Shown here piece after piece: positions 1 through 12,884 of a stretch of 64,000 bases of DNA. How positions within the stretch are numbered: the first letter of the stretch is position 1; each line of letters opens with the position of its first letter. Made by a program: the position numbers and the translations under genes. The DNA is from Megamerina dolium. Its lineage: Eukaryota > Arthropoda > Insecta > Diptera > Megamerinidae. The notes beneath the pieces are model-generated. The model was not told the origin of the DNA, ran no database searches, and saw only the letters and a list, made by a program, of their open reading frames with translations. The DNA is taken from NCBI GenBank assembly GCA_963854835.1, contig OY978527.1, forward strand, positions 25,250,557 to 25,314,556, written 5' to 3'.

Positions 1-615
<615 letters not shown>

Positions 616-1086
616 AAAAGGAAATCCACTACTTTTCCAATAGATGGTTTTAGTAATCTGTATCTCGCGTTATATAATTGCGTTCGGGTTACGCTAGATG
701 GCGTTAGAGAGAAAGGATTTCGTAGTAAATAAACTTTTCGGGCAGTTTTGTGATTGCTTGACTCAGTATTGCTTGAGCACGCCTCAAAGATGGACACCAG
801 TAAAGAGAAAATACGCCATATTTTACAGTTTTTCTTTGATAAAGGCGAAAACGCAAGCCAGACGGCTGAAAATGTGAATAGTGTTTATGGTCCTGATACT
901 GTAACAGCCAATCACGTGCAATTTTGGTTTCGTCAATTCCGTTCCGGTAATTTTGAAGTCAAAGATGCAAGGCCAATTGTCGAAAATATCGATAAAATAA
1001 TGGAATTCGTCCAGTCTGACCGTCGTGTTAGCACTGTTTCTATTACCCAGGAATATAACATTGCACAAAAAACCGTTTGGAAATAA
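616..1086 (+). mobile_element. Mariner-like element relic, 5' half
   Basis: The element begins after a TA with a decayed terminal repeat (aaaggaaatccact) that matches the ITR of the copy at 5059-6471. The transposase probably starts at the ATG at 790 ([12 protein letters not shown]). It encodes the N-terminal helix-turn-helix DNA-binding half, including a VQFWFRQFRSGNF motif typical of mariner. Homology to the other copy ends near 1084, just after AQKTVW, so the catalytic DDD domain and the 3' ITR are missing. The coding part is open but truncated, so it is a dead copy. The mariner identity is confirmed by the sister copy, which retains the catalytic motifs. Confidence 0.87.
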
Positions 1087-3838
1087 ATAAAATCTTCAAT
1101 TCAATGCAAAAATAATGGATAATGGATATATATAAATTTAATGGACATAAAGGTGAATGATAAGCACATTATTTTAGTAATGACCTGAAATGGATCATGT
1201 GAACAAAACGAAGAAGTATTGGTGTTAGAAAACAATGCAATGTCGTATACTTTACATACTCGTCCTTAGAAAAAACTTGTAGTAGCGCTTGCAGCATGAT
1301 GACATTATTTGCATGTAGGTAGTTATCATTCGTTGTTTTATAATTATTTTAAATACTTTCAACTTAACGGTTGTTTGTGCCGCCATAAAGTGGCATATGG
1401 AAGTAGAATTTAAAAGAATGTATATCTACAAATTTTGTTGAGATAATTATCTCCAAAAGTTCAGCTATTCGATTGGAAAATTAATGTTAGTTTCGGAATT
1501 TACTGCAAGTCATCTTGCAATACGAGGTCTCTTGCCTACAAATCATAGAACACACAATCATTTTTCTTTGTACAGTTTTAAGTGGTAAAGCCACAATATA
1601 TCCATATACAAGTATAGTGAAATATAAAAGAAAAGTTACTTGTTCGCGTACAGTTACCTAGATATATATTCATTTCATATATCTAAAGCACCAAAATTTA
1701 TGTTCAAAGCGCACAATGTAAGATATTCTTTTGCTTAAAATTATTTTAATTTCATTTTTAACAGGTAATTTTTTTTGTTAGATTCATATCAGACTAAGTA
1801 ACGACAAGGCCATACTACTAGACATATAATTTTATAAACGGTGTCAATTTCCATAAAGGGTAAATTTCAAATTTAATTTTCTTTCTTTTGTCATATATGT
1901 TGATTTTCTTTTTTTAAATGTGTTCAATATAGAATTGGTACCTAATAATTTGTGATAATTATTGCCAAATTTTAAAAAGAGTTTTTTGTATGCAGCTGTG
2001 AGTAGGATTCCTACCAACAAATGACATAACTATTTATATAGTATGGGGAAAAAGTGAGATGCACACGACATATATCAGTATGATCTCGTCAAACCAAAGA
2101 CGTACATCTATGCATACAGCAAAACGTGAGCAATTGCCGACTTCTATTGGTTTCCAACGAAGAAGAAGAAGCCAACAATAAACGTCATTATTCTCAAACA
2201 AAGATATAGCTGACCTTCTTTATATTATTGAGGACTTCAGTCAAGAAAAAACAGCACATGAGGACAATGTGTTAATAAATAAGTATAAGTTACTAAAATC
2301 AGTATTGTTTAATGAAAGTGAAATTATAGTAATTCTAAAGTAGTGTTAGTATTATAGGTAAAATAAGTGTTTTTTTTTGTCAAAAATTACTCATGCATAA
2401 ATAGCGCAATTTAATTGGAGTTCAAAAAGATCAAAAAGATCCAAAAAGATCAAAAAGATCAAAAATGTGGATGTAAAGTTGAGGGGAAAAAGTGCATATT
2501 CAGAACATGTTCCAAACCTCTTTTGTCAACATGTTGCTAAAACTGTGAAACATTTTTAATTTCCATTCCACAGCATTTGTTTCTCATACGCATTGAAAGA
2601 TCTTTCAACGTGGGAGCAGCGCTTCTATTGGGTGAGTGAGAAAAGCATATATGTATTTTTTTTTATCTTTTATTGTTATATTCATTTTCTAAAAGAGTAA
2701 TTTTTTTTTTGTTTTGTTTGAAATATTTACATCTGTTAATGGTTATATACAACATCGTGTTAATTTGTTTTTTTTTTTTCAATTTTATTTTGCATACACA
2801 TATGCATGAGTAATTATAAACCACAATTTGGTATTCTTCGATTATTTTAAAACTTTTTTTTTCTTACATAAATTTGATTTCTTTGTATATTATTATCTAA
2901 ATGATTAGCTTTATATTAAAATGTTGGTTATAAATATATTATATATTACTATGCATTGCTAGATAAATGATATGACTTCTCTGCCTTGATAATGTTGGGG
3001 GCTTATGGGATTTTGGGTAATTTTATGAAAGATGGAAATGTACCAAACCATGGCTGGGTGGGCAATGGCAATGCAGGTCCATCTAGGCAATGCCTCGTAG
3101 TATAACCTTTAAGTAATTTCGTGTTGAATTTTCCATTTTCCACTTTCTTTTTCATCCTCTTTCATTATTTCTCTTTTTGTTAGTTTCTACCATTTTCTTT
3201 CATTTGCACGTACATTTTTTTTTGTATGACTCTGTGGTGAAAATTAAATTTAAGAAAGATAAAAGTGCAAGAACCACCCCTATTGCCGACGAGCTAGCCC
3301 GATATTTAATACGTGCACCCGCATCTTATCTTTCTTGGGAGAAAATAATACATGCAAACCCAAAAAAAAAAGGATCATCATATGTTATATGCTACAAACT
3401 TTTGAGGAGGTATCAACTCATAGATTATAAATTTATGAGCGCTTTACTCAGCATTTTTTTGATTTATCGCAATTGTGCAGAAAGCGATACATTGCGACGA
3501 AGAGATGAATGATTCTTGTCATTTATTTTCAAATTTTTATATTTAAAACGTTTTTTTTTCTATTTGGTGTGATTCATAATAAGTTCTTCATCGTCGTAAT
3601 AATAAGTAATGATAAGTTTTCATATTTTATGACTACTTTCTTCGTTCTTTCTTAATTTTCGATATATCATTGTATTTTGAAAATTGTAGAGAAAAAAAGC
3701 TAATGTCAAATGAAAAGTTAGGCGGCATTCAAAATGTTTTTTACTTAATAATTTCAAATTTCTTTCCGAATAATTACAATGTATATGAACAAAATGTGTA
3801 ATATTTCCAATCTATCAATATTATTTATTTGTATGTAT
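1087..3838. other. AT-rich intergenic DNA, no gene recognised
   Basis: I find no convincing coding region, RNA gene or element boundary here. The only local structure is a short run of (T)CAAAAAGA units near 2422-2465 and several T-runs. The open frame around 3177-3512 has no recognisable motif and looks like chance. Confidence 0.6.
2422..2465. repeat. Short tandem repeat, 9-10 bp unit
   Basis: Five near-identical copies of tcaaaaaga in a row, one with an extra c, followed directly by aaaaatg. This is a minor local expansion. Confidence 0.85.
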
Positions 3839-4094
3839 CGCCTACTTATTTTAGCCGGTACCGAACGGTAGAACCCTTGTGACATCACTTTTTCTGGGCT
3901 TTGTCACAGAGTTCTTTTAGAAGCTTTTTCATGGCAAGTTGTTACTGTCGGAAGAATTGCCAATTGCTTGCCGACAGGTGAGTACCGTTCGAAAGAAAAA
4001 TATTTTCGATATTAAATATGTTATGCATCAGCCGTGGATTGAACCACGACCTACAGATCACAAGGCCAACGTACTATTCACTGAGCCACGGCAC
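3839..4094 (-). mobile_element. tRNA-derived SINE, copy 1
   Basis: Read on the minus strand, the element starts at 4094 with a tRNA-like head: a box A-like TGGCTCAGTGAATAGT and a box B-like GGTTCAATCC. These are the two internal RNA polymerase III promoter elements of a tRNA. A family-specific body follows, including the GTCACAAGG segment. The same sequence recurs at 14.0, 15.5, 41.5 and 43.0 kb. This copy ends near 3839, without the roughly 100-bp 3' part and A-tail of the 41.5 kb copy. It has no coding function. Confidence 0.85.
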
Positions 4095-5056
4095 CTAAAA
4101 AATTTATATAACCTTGTGTGATTTTATTTTGACAACCCATATTCGATTGAACTGACAAAAAGGTTCTAATAATTTCAATCGCGCCCAAATGGCTTGAGCT
4201 TTGGGTTTATTTGGTAAATAATATTGTATCAGCATAATTTCTGACAGCTTTTTTGCATATCTGAAGCTGTAATTCAATACGATGAAAATTGACTTCCGAT
4301 ACGATAAAAGTAGATTTCTAAATTTTTTTTATCATCGCTGATCTATCCGCATAGGTGTACAATTTGATGGATCACGAACTAATGTAAATTCGAAACGTCA
4401 AATTAAGAGATCCAAGCAGCTAACCGATCTTTAACATAAGTCTCCTTTAATAACACAGTGTCATTTCTGGCACTGTGTATTTCTGGCGGCGGAATTTTTC
4501 TAACTGAGGATGAAAGACCTATACCCAAATAGTAAAACCTCCGAAACTTGTTGCCAATTTTTTATGGCCATATTAAATTTGCAATTCTTTGACTGACTGC
4601 TTTTAGAATATGTGGGGTAAAAGGGTTAAAATTCATAACGGATCAAAATATGCAGTTTAGACACAGAGTAAAATTTCATGAGAAATAATTTTGTAAAACA
4701 TTCTAACTCATTAGTTCTCTCACGAACTAGTCGGTTTGAGCCCTTTTTTGTAAAGTCTTGAAGTTCACAGAAAATAAAAAAAAAATATGTCACCTAGAAA
4801 TATGCAACTTCTTTATTCATTCTTTTATATTTTGTTCATAATGGTTCGGATGATTTGCACTTGTGTGTTACGTTCCTCTGACATCCAAATTTATCATTTA
4901 GTTGGTGGAAACAAAGCTTAACTCAAAGTGCTACAATAATATCGCTGTAATTACGTTAATTAATATATATCTTAAATAATATACGAAAATATTGTTAGAA
5001 CAATCAAATCGAGACAAAATATAAAATGAAACTAAAACGGAACCTATATATAGGTC
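4095..5056. other. Intergenic DNA, nothing recognised
   Basis: No coding region or known element is visible. There is one small perfect inverted repeat, ACACAGTG at 4454 with CACTGTGT about 10 bp further on, probably chance. Confidence 0.5.
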
Positions 5057-5177
5057 TAGCAAAAAGAAATCCATTATTTTTGCATTAAATTAAATGTTTT
5101 ATTTAGTTAGAATGATTCGATTTAGGTCAAATATGCACCGTTTTGTTCGATAACTTGTTGCCATTTTGACGGTAATT

Positions 5178-5628
5178 TCATAATGCCACTCTCATAGAAA
5201 CCCTCGTCCCTATTGGCAAAAAACTGGGACAGTTGATTTTCACAAGCTTCATTTGAGGCGAAATTTTCACCAGCAAAATAGACAGAAACAGGTAGTAATC
5301 ACTTGGTGCCAGGTCCGGACTATAAGGTGGATGCGTAAGAACCTCCCAACCAAGCTCCCAGAGCTTCTGGCGAGTCACTATCCATGTGTGTGGCCTGGCG
5401 TTGTCCTGATGGAACACAATTCCTCTCCTATTGGCCAAACCTGGCCGCTTCTGGGCGATTGATTTCTTCAGACAGTCCAATTGTTTAGCAGCTCATAGTA
5501 GATGATTCCCTGCCAATCCCACCAAACACATAGCAAAACATCCCTTACCGTCAATACTGGCTTGGCCACCGTTTGCGCTGGCTCACCGCGATTCGACCAC
5601 GACCGTTTTCGTTTGACGTTGTCGTAAG
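5178..5628 (-). pseudogene. Mariner transposase, C-terminal catalytic part
   Basis: Minus-strand frame with NVKRKRSW-like residues at the high-coordinate edge, then the second and third catalytic Asp motifs HQDNARPHT and SPDLAPSDYY. In the family this domain performs DNA cleavage and strand transfer at the ITRs. The frame changes shortly after the third Asp, so the C-terminus is scrambled. It was once continuous with the TGDEKWVTYD segment at about 6076-6120, now separated by a LINE. Confidence 0.85.
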
Positions 5629-5629
<1 letters not shown>

Positions 5630-5659
<30 letters not shown>

Positions 5660-6069
5660 AAGCTATTTTTATTGAATCTTTCTAAAATACTTAGAAACTA
5701 ACAATAAGTATTCAAATCTTACAAACTAACTAAAATTATGTGATATTCCCTACGTTTCATCACAATTTGTTGAGTCGCGAGGTATAGCAATTTCACAGCA
5801 TATTCAGTGTGTCTTTTCTTTTTAATCGACGATGGTCCGTGCTCAGCAACAATTGCCTAGCAAGGGGATTCGGATGATTGTGTAATTTTTGAATGTAGCT
5901 TCTGCAGGACATTGCAACTTCCTCAGAAATTGTGGGTACATTTAAATCTCGATGGATGTTAACGTTTCTCATATACCAAGGCGCATTTACAAAAATTCGC
6001 AGACACTTGGATTGTATTCGCTACAATTTTTCGATATTTGAGGGAGATGCGGTGCCCCATCTCGTAAGT
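5630..6069 (-). mobile_element. 5'-truncated Jockey LINE inserted in the mariner
   Basis: The poly(T) at 5630-5655 is the poly(A) tail read in reverse. Next come the 3' UTR (gttagtttctaagta on the minus strand) and the last ~90 codons of Jockey ORF2, matching the 59-63 kb element (WYMRNVNIHRDLN). The target-site duplication gtcgtaagt occurs at 5621-5629 and 6070-6078. Removing the insert plus one TSD copy restores a mariner reading with no break at TYDNVK. The sequence ctcgtaagt just inside the 5' junction matches neither LINE nor mariner register and looks like filler copied from the target site. Confidence 0.93.
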
Positions 6070-6473
6070 GTCGTAAGTGACCCACTTTTCATCACCAGTA
6101 ACCAGCTTCAGAAATGTATCGATTTTGTTGCGATTCAGCAACGATTCGCAGATGGAAATTCGGTCCATGAGGTTTTTTTGCGTTAACTCGTGTGGCACCC
6201 ATACATCGAGCTTCTTTTTGTATCCAGCCTTATTTAAATGGTTCCAAACGGTGTTTTGTGCAATGGAATCGACGAAACCAAAATTGCACGTGATTGGCTG
6301 TTACAGTATCAGGACGATAAACCCTATTCACATTTCCACGCCTGCTAAAATTGCCTGAAAGTTTATTTAGTACGAAATCCTCTCTTACTAACGCCATCTA
6401 GCGTAACCGATCACACCCGAGATACAGATTACTAATGCCATCTTTTGGAAAAATAATGGATTTCTTTTTACTA

Positions 6474-8069
6474 CACTTTATAATGTTCAGAAAGAATCAA
6501 AATCAGAAACTCCTTCCGGTAATTTCACCATTTTGTTCAGCAACCCTGCGTACGCGTGGGATATTTTGTCTAATGTTTTACTTTCTCTCTCTAGGACAAT
6601 AGTTTAATTCTCCTCTTTTACTGGTATTTATATAATTCATCAGAGATTTGTTTGGTTTCTCTTTAAACTGTTGCAATTCACAATTGGTGAGTGCTTTAGT
6701 ACTGTTCCATTTTCTGATTAATTCGTTATATACTATTATTCGTTTATCCGTTTCATTCCTCTGCTGTTAAGATCTGCACGCGTTATTCAACAAAACTATT
6801 AAACTATGGCGGCAATAATATAACATTGTGGTTGATACTGGAAGGTAGACATAAAAATTTAAGTTATGTTCATCATATGGATAGATTATAAAATTTAGCA
6901 CTATTTCAAAAGCACGTGGTCTTGCTGTGAAATTCAGGTTTCAATAAAGGCTCTTGAAGTACCACAAAAAACTTTACGAAAATATTCCTTAAGGGGTTAC
7001 ACCACTGTAGAGTACAAAAAAGTCATATTTCGGGAATTTTCGTAGGCCAAACAAAAGGAGATATTCAAATTCTGTAAAAAGTATTTTTTAATGTCAATCT
7101 TGAAGTCCAAAAAAACAATTAAGTTTCGCGATTCACAATCAAAATGGCGGCTGTGCAGCATTTCCTCGCTGATGCGTTTTTTTCACCGCGATGCACGGCC
7201 GGAAACCTAGCACCCGCGATTTCAAATGTATTGTAAAAATTTTCAAATCAATCGGTTAAGATTTGTTCGAGTTATGTTTCCGGCCAGCTCAAAAAAGTGG
7301 TTTCGAGAAAAACGCGTTTAAAGTTTAAAGATGCTCGGAGAATACCTCAGAGGTCTTGCGGCAAAACTCGAAATTCAGACACGTAGACATTTTTCCCGCC
7401 TTCCATCCTTTAGTATATTATTTTTGAGATTATTAATGACTATTTAAGATAAAAAAATTTTTTCCATTTTTTGAAAATTTGAAAATGTACAAGATTAATT
7501 ATAAAAGTCTCAATCTTAAAATAGATGAGTTTCGTCCGGGTATCGAGACTTGAAGGGTAAAGGGAAACGAAATTGTCTATGGATTGGCAATTAAGGCAAG
7601 TCGGGGACATCGATGTTTTCTGAATCAGTCATCGCTGTTCAAGTTATTCAAGTTTAAAGCCGAAAATATGCATTAAGGCAACCATTTTTATATATTTAGA
7701 CCTTGTCAAAATAAAAATCTTATTAAACATTTTTGTTGTTGAATTTTCGGGTTTTCGTACAAAATTGTTAAAAAATTGGAAGGAAAATAAATAACTAGCT
7801 CCTCAGCTTTCCAAAGGTCACTCCTCGTGGGGCAAAATGAATAACATAAAGAAATAAAACTAACGACCGGCTCTTATTCAAAATAAATCTAAAAAACCTG
7901 AAAGTTGAAAAATAACAAAACATCACCAAAAGAATAATCTCTATATGGAACAAATGTAAGGCCGACCGCCATTACTTAATATTTTTTCAGCAATAATTTT
8001 TTGGAACTCACTTGCCCCTCATCTCCACTCTTAAACTTTTGTTTGATTATACAATTATGAATATGAATA
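6474..8069. other. Intergenic DNA, nothing recognised
   Basis: AT-rich sequence with no supported gene or element. The part around 7000-7560 is less biased in composition, but I see no frame or repeat match within the window. Confidence 0.5.
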
Positions 8070-8840
8070 TTTTTTTTTTTTATTATATATTTTCTTTATT
8101 TATTGAATCTATTCCAAAGAATCTAACAATAAGTTTTAAAATTTTATTCTATAATAACAACAGTAGCTCCTTATTATCCAGAGCAATGTTTTTTGTACGA
8201 TGCTCTTCTTTTTATTGGAAGGCTGGCAGGTCCTTTCTCCGAAGGCGCGAAGTATAGCAGGTATTGAGCAAGGTTCTTGCTTTGTAATCTTCTAGTATAT
8301 TTTTGTCTAGTATTTTTAACTTCAATTTCTACCATTGGGATATTTAAGTCATTGTGTATACATTCATTTCTAATATACCAAGGTGCACCAGTAATCATCC
8401 TTAACATTTTAGACTGAGACTCTGTATGATTTCAATATTGCTATTACTAGTGTTCCCCCATAATTGAATTCCGTAACTCCAAATTGGCTTTATTATGCTG
8501 TTGTACAGTAGGACCTTGTATTTCAAGTTTAATGGGGATCTGAAATTGATGAGCCAGTGCAGACAAGAAGCTTTTAATTTCATCTGAGTTCTTTTTGCTT
8601 CGATGTGCTTGCGCCATGTAAGCCGTCTATCTAAGTGTATCCCTAGGTAGGTGACTTCATTTGTATGAGTTATGGCGATATTATTTAGTGTAACTGTCGG
8701 GCATGTGCTTTTGTTAAGTGTGAACGTTGCATGTTTACATTTGGACTCATTAACTTTTATGCGCCAGTTAGATAACCATTTTTCAACAAGTACTAAATGC
8801 TCCCCTAAATCTGTGGATGCCTTAATTGGGTTAATATGAA
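8070..8840 (-). mobile_element. Jockey-clade LINE fragment, second family
   Basis: The minus strand encodes the C-terminal part of a Jockey-type reverse transcriptase. The blocks KYKVLLYNSIIKPIWSYG and GAPWYIRNECIHNDLN align with the 59-63 kb element, but with many differences, so this is another, older family. The 3' end has an aataaa signal and a T-rich (A-rich on the minus strand) end near 8070. The upstream end near 8840 is a truncation within the thumb region. Stops and frameshifts break it into two main frames (8174-8407 and 8401-8583). There is no functional product. Confidence 0.85.
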
Positions 8841-10286
8841 TATGATTATGAATATACTCATAGGTACATTACACTGTTCTAGTTTTTGCTATGAACTTTT
8901 TTATCGACTTTCTAATAAATTCTGTTTGTTAGGGACAAGTCTACTGAGCTGATCGGTACTGACCAGAGGGCTAATTTTCGAGAAATTGACTTTCACTACA
9001 AGAAAAACGAAAAATTTTTTAAACTTCACGTAGAATAATGACATGGGAATCAAACGAAAGACGAAATTAGACTTTTCTGAAGAAACTGTAAGTAGTTCGG
9101 TGTAATGGGTTAAGTACCCACCGACGTAATATCGTAGACAGTGTCCGCTGACACGATCTATCTTATGGGATTATCGTGTTAATTAAACGGTGACCTATCC
9201 GTTGCCCGTAGCGGAGAGAATCAAATGCAATTTTGTATGTTCTTACGTACGACAAGAACGTACGGGCATTACGTCGGTGGCAAGTAGGAACGTAATACAA
9301 ACGCTTAAGATAACTACTTTACACAAAATAATATTCGTGGCTTGATGTTGGGCATGTTTTACGCCGAAATAGTAATAGGACAATGTTAAAATGTTTGCGT
9401 TGGAGAGAAAAAATTGCAACTATTAACGTGCATTTTTTTTAAGACAATAGTTGCTTTTTCTTCAAGAATATCAAGGATATATTTTAAAATTTGTTTTCTG
9501 TAATTTTTTCTTCAGAAAACTTTTTAAGTAGGATATTTGATCAACTGCCACGTACTTTCTCATTCGTATTATACCAATTACTATACTGCGTGAAGTATAC
9601 AATTTTTTTGTGATAAAAGGTGTGTAATTGTGAAAATCGACATTTCGAAAATTTGACGTGAACAGCCTTCTGATAAGTGCCGATCAACTAAGAAGGTTTG
9701 GCTGTAACCGATAGAATTTACAGGTGCGTTGATCAATTGTGTTGACTACAATAGTGTTATCATTGTTAAAAATAGTGCTACCATATATTTTCAATTATAA
9801 AAATCCATTTCACCTGCTGCTACTTACTGTTTTTTATAAGTAGGTATACTATAAAAAGTCCATTGAAACTACTTAGATGTTTTACTGGTATGACTATTTC
9901 GATTGTCAAATAAAATAAAATCCAACAATATAAATGTAGTTATTTCACAAATCAAAATAAATTAATTTTATTTCTTTTTCAGTTTGTTCTTCTTCTTCTA
10001 AGATTGGTAGTCAATAATATGAGTGAGTGAAATATATGTAACTGTAACCCTTGTCGTTGTTCCTTTATGGCAGCCAATAACGCCTGACAACTCGATTGAC
10101 TTTTTTGACTCCTTACAATAAAGGCGAGATGTTTATGAAAGACTTCTATAAAGAAGCATTTTTGGTTTGTTCTTATTCTATATGCTATCGTAAATCCTTT
10201 CATAATTACCTTTTTAAAAATAAAACAAAATGAACGAAAATCAATTTTTTCGGATTTTAATTTATTAAGAAGAACAAAAATTTCAA
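8841..10286. other. Intergenic DNA with a small palindromic cluster
   Basis: No gene recognised. The interval 9118-9280 is bounded by a perfect 13-bp inverted repeat (see findings). A minus-strand open frame at 9979-10203 has no motif I can identify. Confidence 0.5.
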
Positions 10287-10640
10287 TTATTTATGGAACA
10301 CGGTTTCATTCATGTGATTGCCTTGGCTGGCTCCGCAGTAGTGTATTCTGTTAGTCCGATTCTGGAAGAACTTATTGGATGGCTTTATATTCGTATCTAA
10401 TGGTTTCTCTATTGTTCGCATAAGATCGATATTTCTCGGCGCCTCAAATAAAAGGACTAATCGTGTGAAATCACATATCCAAGGCTGATAACTGACACCG
10501 CTAAGGCTGCTGATAACACGCTTACCGAACTTAGCACTTAAAAGATCGATTGTTTGATGAGCTGTATAGAATGAATTGTCATCTTGGTGATCGTCTAAGT
10601 CGAAGTCTTCAATTTTGTCAGTTTTACGGAATTTCTGCAA
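10287..10640 (-). pseudogene. Tc1/mariner-superfamily transposase relic, C-terminal third
   Basis: The minus-strand frame contains TAHQTIDLLSAKFGKRVISS, then CDFTRL, and ends with NRIHYCGASQGNHMNETVFH. This layout matches the C-terminal catalytic part of a family of insect mariner-related transposases, whose usual forms are HTARxTIDLL, CDLTPLDYFLWG and YCMASRGSHLNE. The Asp of the usual LD(Y/F)FLW motif seems to be lost here (LVLLFEA), so catalysis would fail even if expressed. Upstream of about 10590 I find no N-terminal domain. The frame has stayed open by luck or by recent decay. Confidence 0.72.
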
Positions 10641-11411
10641 TTTACATTTTTTGCAATTAAATTATAATACAATTGAGAAGGACTTCAGAATATTGAATGG
10701 GGTCATCACAGAACACAATAATGCTGGTCATCACAATGCCATAGAGGCCATGCCATTTTTTATTTACTCTCCAAATCTTTTTCCGTACTCTTTCCTACGT
10801 TCTGCATTTACTGTCTCTGTACTTACGTCTTCGGCTTTCGGCAGATAGGTCTGTAGATTGAGTCCCTAGGATCTACCCTGCCTATCTCATACTTCTAAAT
10901 ATAACTCTAATAAGTCATTTTCATTAATTTTAAAGCATTATTTCAATTGAAATTTCTTTTCAAAATGCGCATTGTTTTAGCAGCTTTGTGTCTACTTTGG
11001 CAACACATTTTCAATATTTTGAAACATGTTTTAAAAATGAAGCAAACCATTCCGTACAGTTGAGCTATGACATTGGGGTGCTGTCACTTGTTCCCTAGAA
11101 ATCAGCTGATCTACTATCACTTCAGAATTCCTTATCTCTTCGTTCGATGAATTGGTATGTAAATCAAAATCAATTATCCTTGTCTACATTTTCTTGTTTT
11201 GGCTCCCGGTATTTTTGTTTGAGCAACCTGGCTCTACTGCACCTTATATATACATAAATTATATTGCAGAATGTACATTTTGTTTATTATTGTTTTATTT
11301 GCTTCTGGCGACACTGTCAGCACAATGTTTTGGCAATATTTCTTCTTACGCTTGTTTCGATTTATTGTTGGTGTTGTTGAATTTATTTGTGCTTTCCCGT
11401 TAGAATACTTA
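10641..11411. other. Intergenic DNA, nothing recognised
   Basis: No supported gene. The open frames around 11152-11510 are hydrophobic and T-rich, without recognisable domains. Confidence 0.5.
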
Positions 11412-12510
11412 CGAGGACGGTCCCAGAATTACCCGACCTTACATATAGATGGCGGCAGTAGTTTGAAAAAAAATTCTTTGGTGGAAAGTGGCAACCTTCA
11501 TATGTTTTAGAAGGTTTAGTATTTTTTGGAGTCATCGAAAGTTAACGACCTCAGTAAATTTGTAAACATGGAAAAAATTGGTCACCGTTATGTAATTCAA
11601 TACTTTAATTTGAAAGGTCTCAGTCCAACGAATATTAAAGCCGAATTAGATTCTACACTGATGGAGTCTGCTCCTTCGTTTATGACCATAAAATATTGAA
11701 TGGCAGAGTTTAAACGAGGTCGTACGAGCTGCCAAGACGAACATCGTAGTGGTCGACCAATTGAGATGGCGACGCCAGAAATGGTTAAAAAAATCCACAA
11801 TATGGTATTGGATGATAGCCGGCTGAAGGTGCGTGAGCTATGTGTATTAAGTATATTAAGTGTAATTAATTGTATATTAATCGAAAATTTGGAGATGAAA
11901 AAGCTGTGTGCAAGATGGATGCCGCGTTTGCTCACAATAGAACAAAAACAACTTCGTGAAGATGTTTCTATAGAGTGTTTGGCGATGTTTCACAGCAATA
12001 AAGCCGAGTTTTTCGTTACCAAAGAAGGCGAAGACAGTTCTATCTGCAGGCAAGGTTATGGCGTCTGTTTTTTGGGATGAACGTGGGATAATTTTTATTA
12101 ATTATCATCAAAAAGGAAAAACAAACAACGGCGAGTATTATGATAATTTGTTGCAGCATTTAAGTGATGAAATTAAAAAAAAAAATACCGCATTTGGCTA
12201 AAAAGAAAGTCTTATTTCAACAAGACAATGCACCAGTTCACACATCCGCTATTGCGATGGCCAAAATCAGCACCCTTTCTTCAGCACCTTTATTTGCCAG
12301 ATTTAGCTTCTTCGGATTATATTCTATTTCCAAATTTGAAAAAATTGCTTGGTGATAGAGGATTTGCAAACAATGAAGAGGTGGAGTCTGCGGTAGATGG
12401 CTATTTTAATGAGCTAGACAGTTCATACTATAAACAAGGTATCGAAGGTATAGAATATCGCTGGGAAAAGTGTATAGAGCTAAAAGGAGATTATGTTGAG
12501 AAATAAAGAA
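11412..12510 (+). mobile_element. Mariner-like element, transposase broken
   Basis: After a TA at 11410-11411 comes cgaggacggtcccag, a mariner-style 5' terminus. The transposase starts at about 11569 (MEKIGHRYVIQYF) and hits a stop at about 11697 before continuing (MAEFKRGRTSCQDEHRSGRP). The catalytic part shows VLFQQDNAPVHTSAIA (second Asp), a frameshift, then LPDLASSDYILFPNLKK (third Asp) and the C-terminal RWEKCIELKGDYVEK. No matching 3' ITR is visible after the stop near 12505, so the 3' end is lost or too decayed. It is a different mariner lineage from the 616 and 5059 copies, with several frameshifts, and is inactive. Confidence 0.88.
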
Positions 12511-12540
12511 AATATAATAATATATAACATATCTTGTCGA

Positions 12541-12556
12541 TTGTTGTTGTTGTTGT
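12541..12556. repeat. (TTG)n microsatellite
   Basis: Five tandem TTG units just downstream of the mariner relic. Confidence 0.9.
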
Positions 12557-12884
12557 AACGATGTTGCCACTACAATACATGAAGCAAGTGTACATATACA
12601 TGCACCTCTGAGCATCGTTATATCATTAAATGCATACAAATTGTAAATGCTACAGGTGTACAACATCACAAGAGAAATTATTGTCTACAATTTAGACTTG
12701 CAGCTTCTGCTTATGTTTCAATTTAGCTTTAACTTTATTGACTGATACTTCTATATTTTTATTTATATTCTTTTGTTTTTTTTTTTACGTTTTATCGACA
12801 GAAAATGTTACTTTATTGGATAAAGACTACGCGCAATTCCCATTTAAAAGTATTTCTTCGAATATTGTTTTCAAACTTTGCTTT

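Larger units (their letters stand above)
5059..6471 (-). mobile_element. Mariner element (DD34D transposase), internally deleted and split by a LINE
   Basis: Inverted termini lie at both ends (aaaaagaaatccattattttt and its complement), each flanked by TA, the mariner target (5057-5058 and 6472-6473). On the minus strand the transposase has TGDEKWVTYD (first catalytic Asp), HQDNARPHT (second) and PPYSPDLAPSDYYLF (third). I count 34 residues between the second and third Asp, the mariner DD34D signature. About 150 bp of the DNA-binding region is deleted between FWF and AQKTVW, and a Jockey LINE fragment interrupts the gene right after TYD (5630-6069). A frameshift follows DYYLF. Without those lesions the element would be close to the usual ~1.3 kb. 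It is inactive. Confidence 0.93.

Noticed and set aside
9979..10640. A two-exon host gene on the minus strand
   Set aside because: The 10287-10640 part matches a transposase C-terminus and the 9979-10203 frame has no recognisable motif, so there is no reason to join them.
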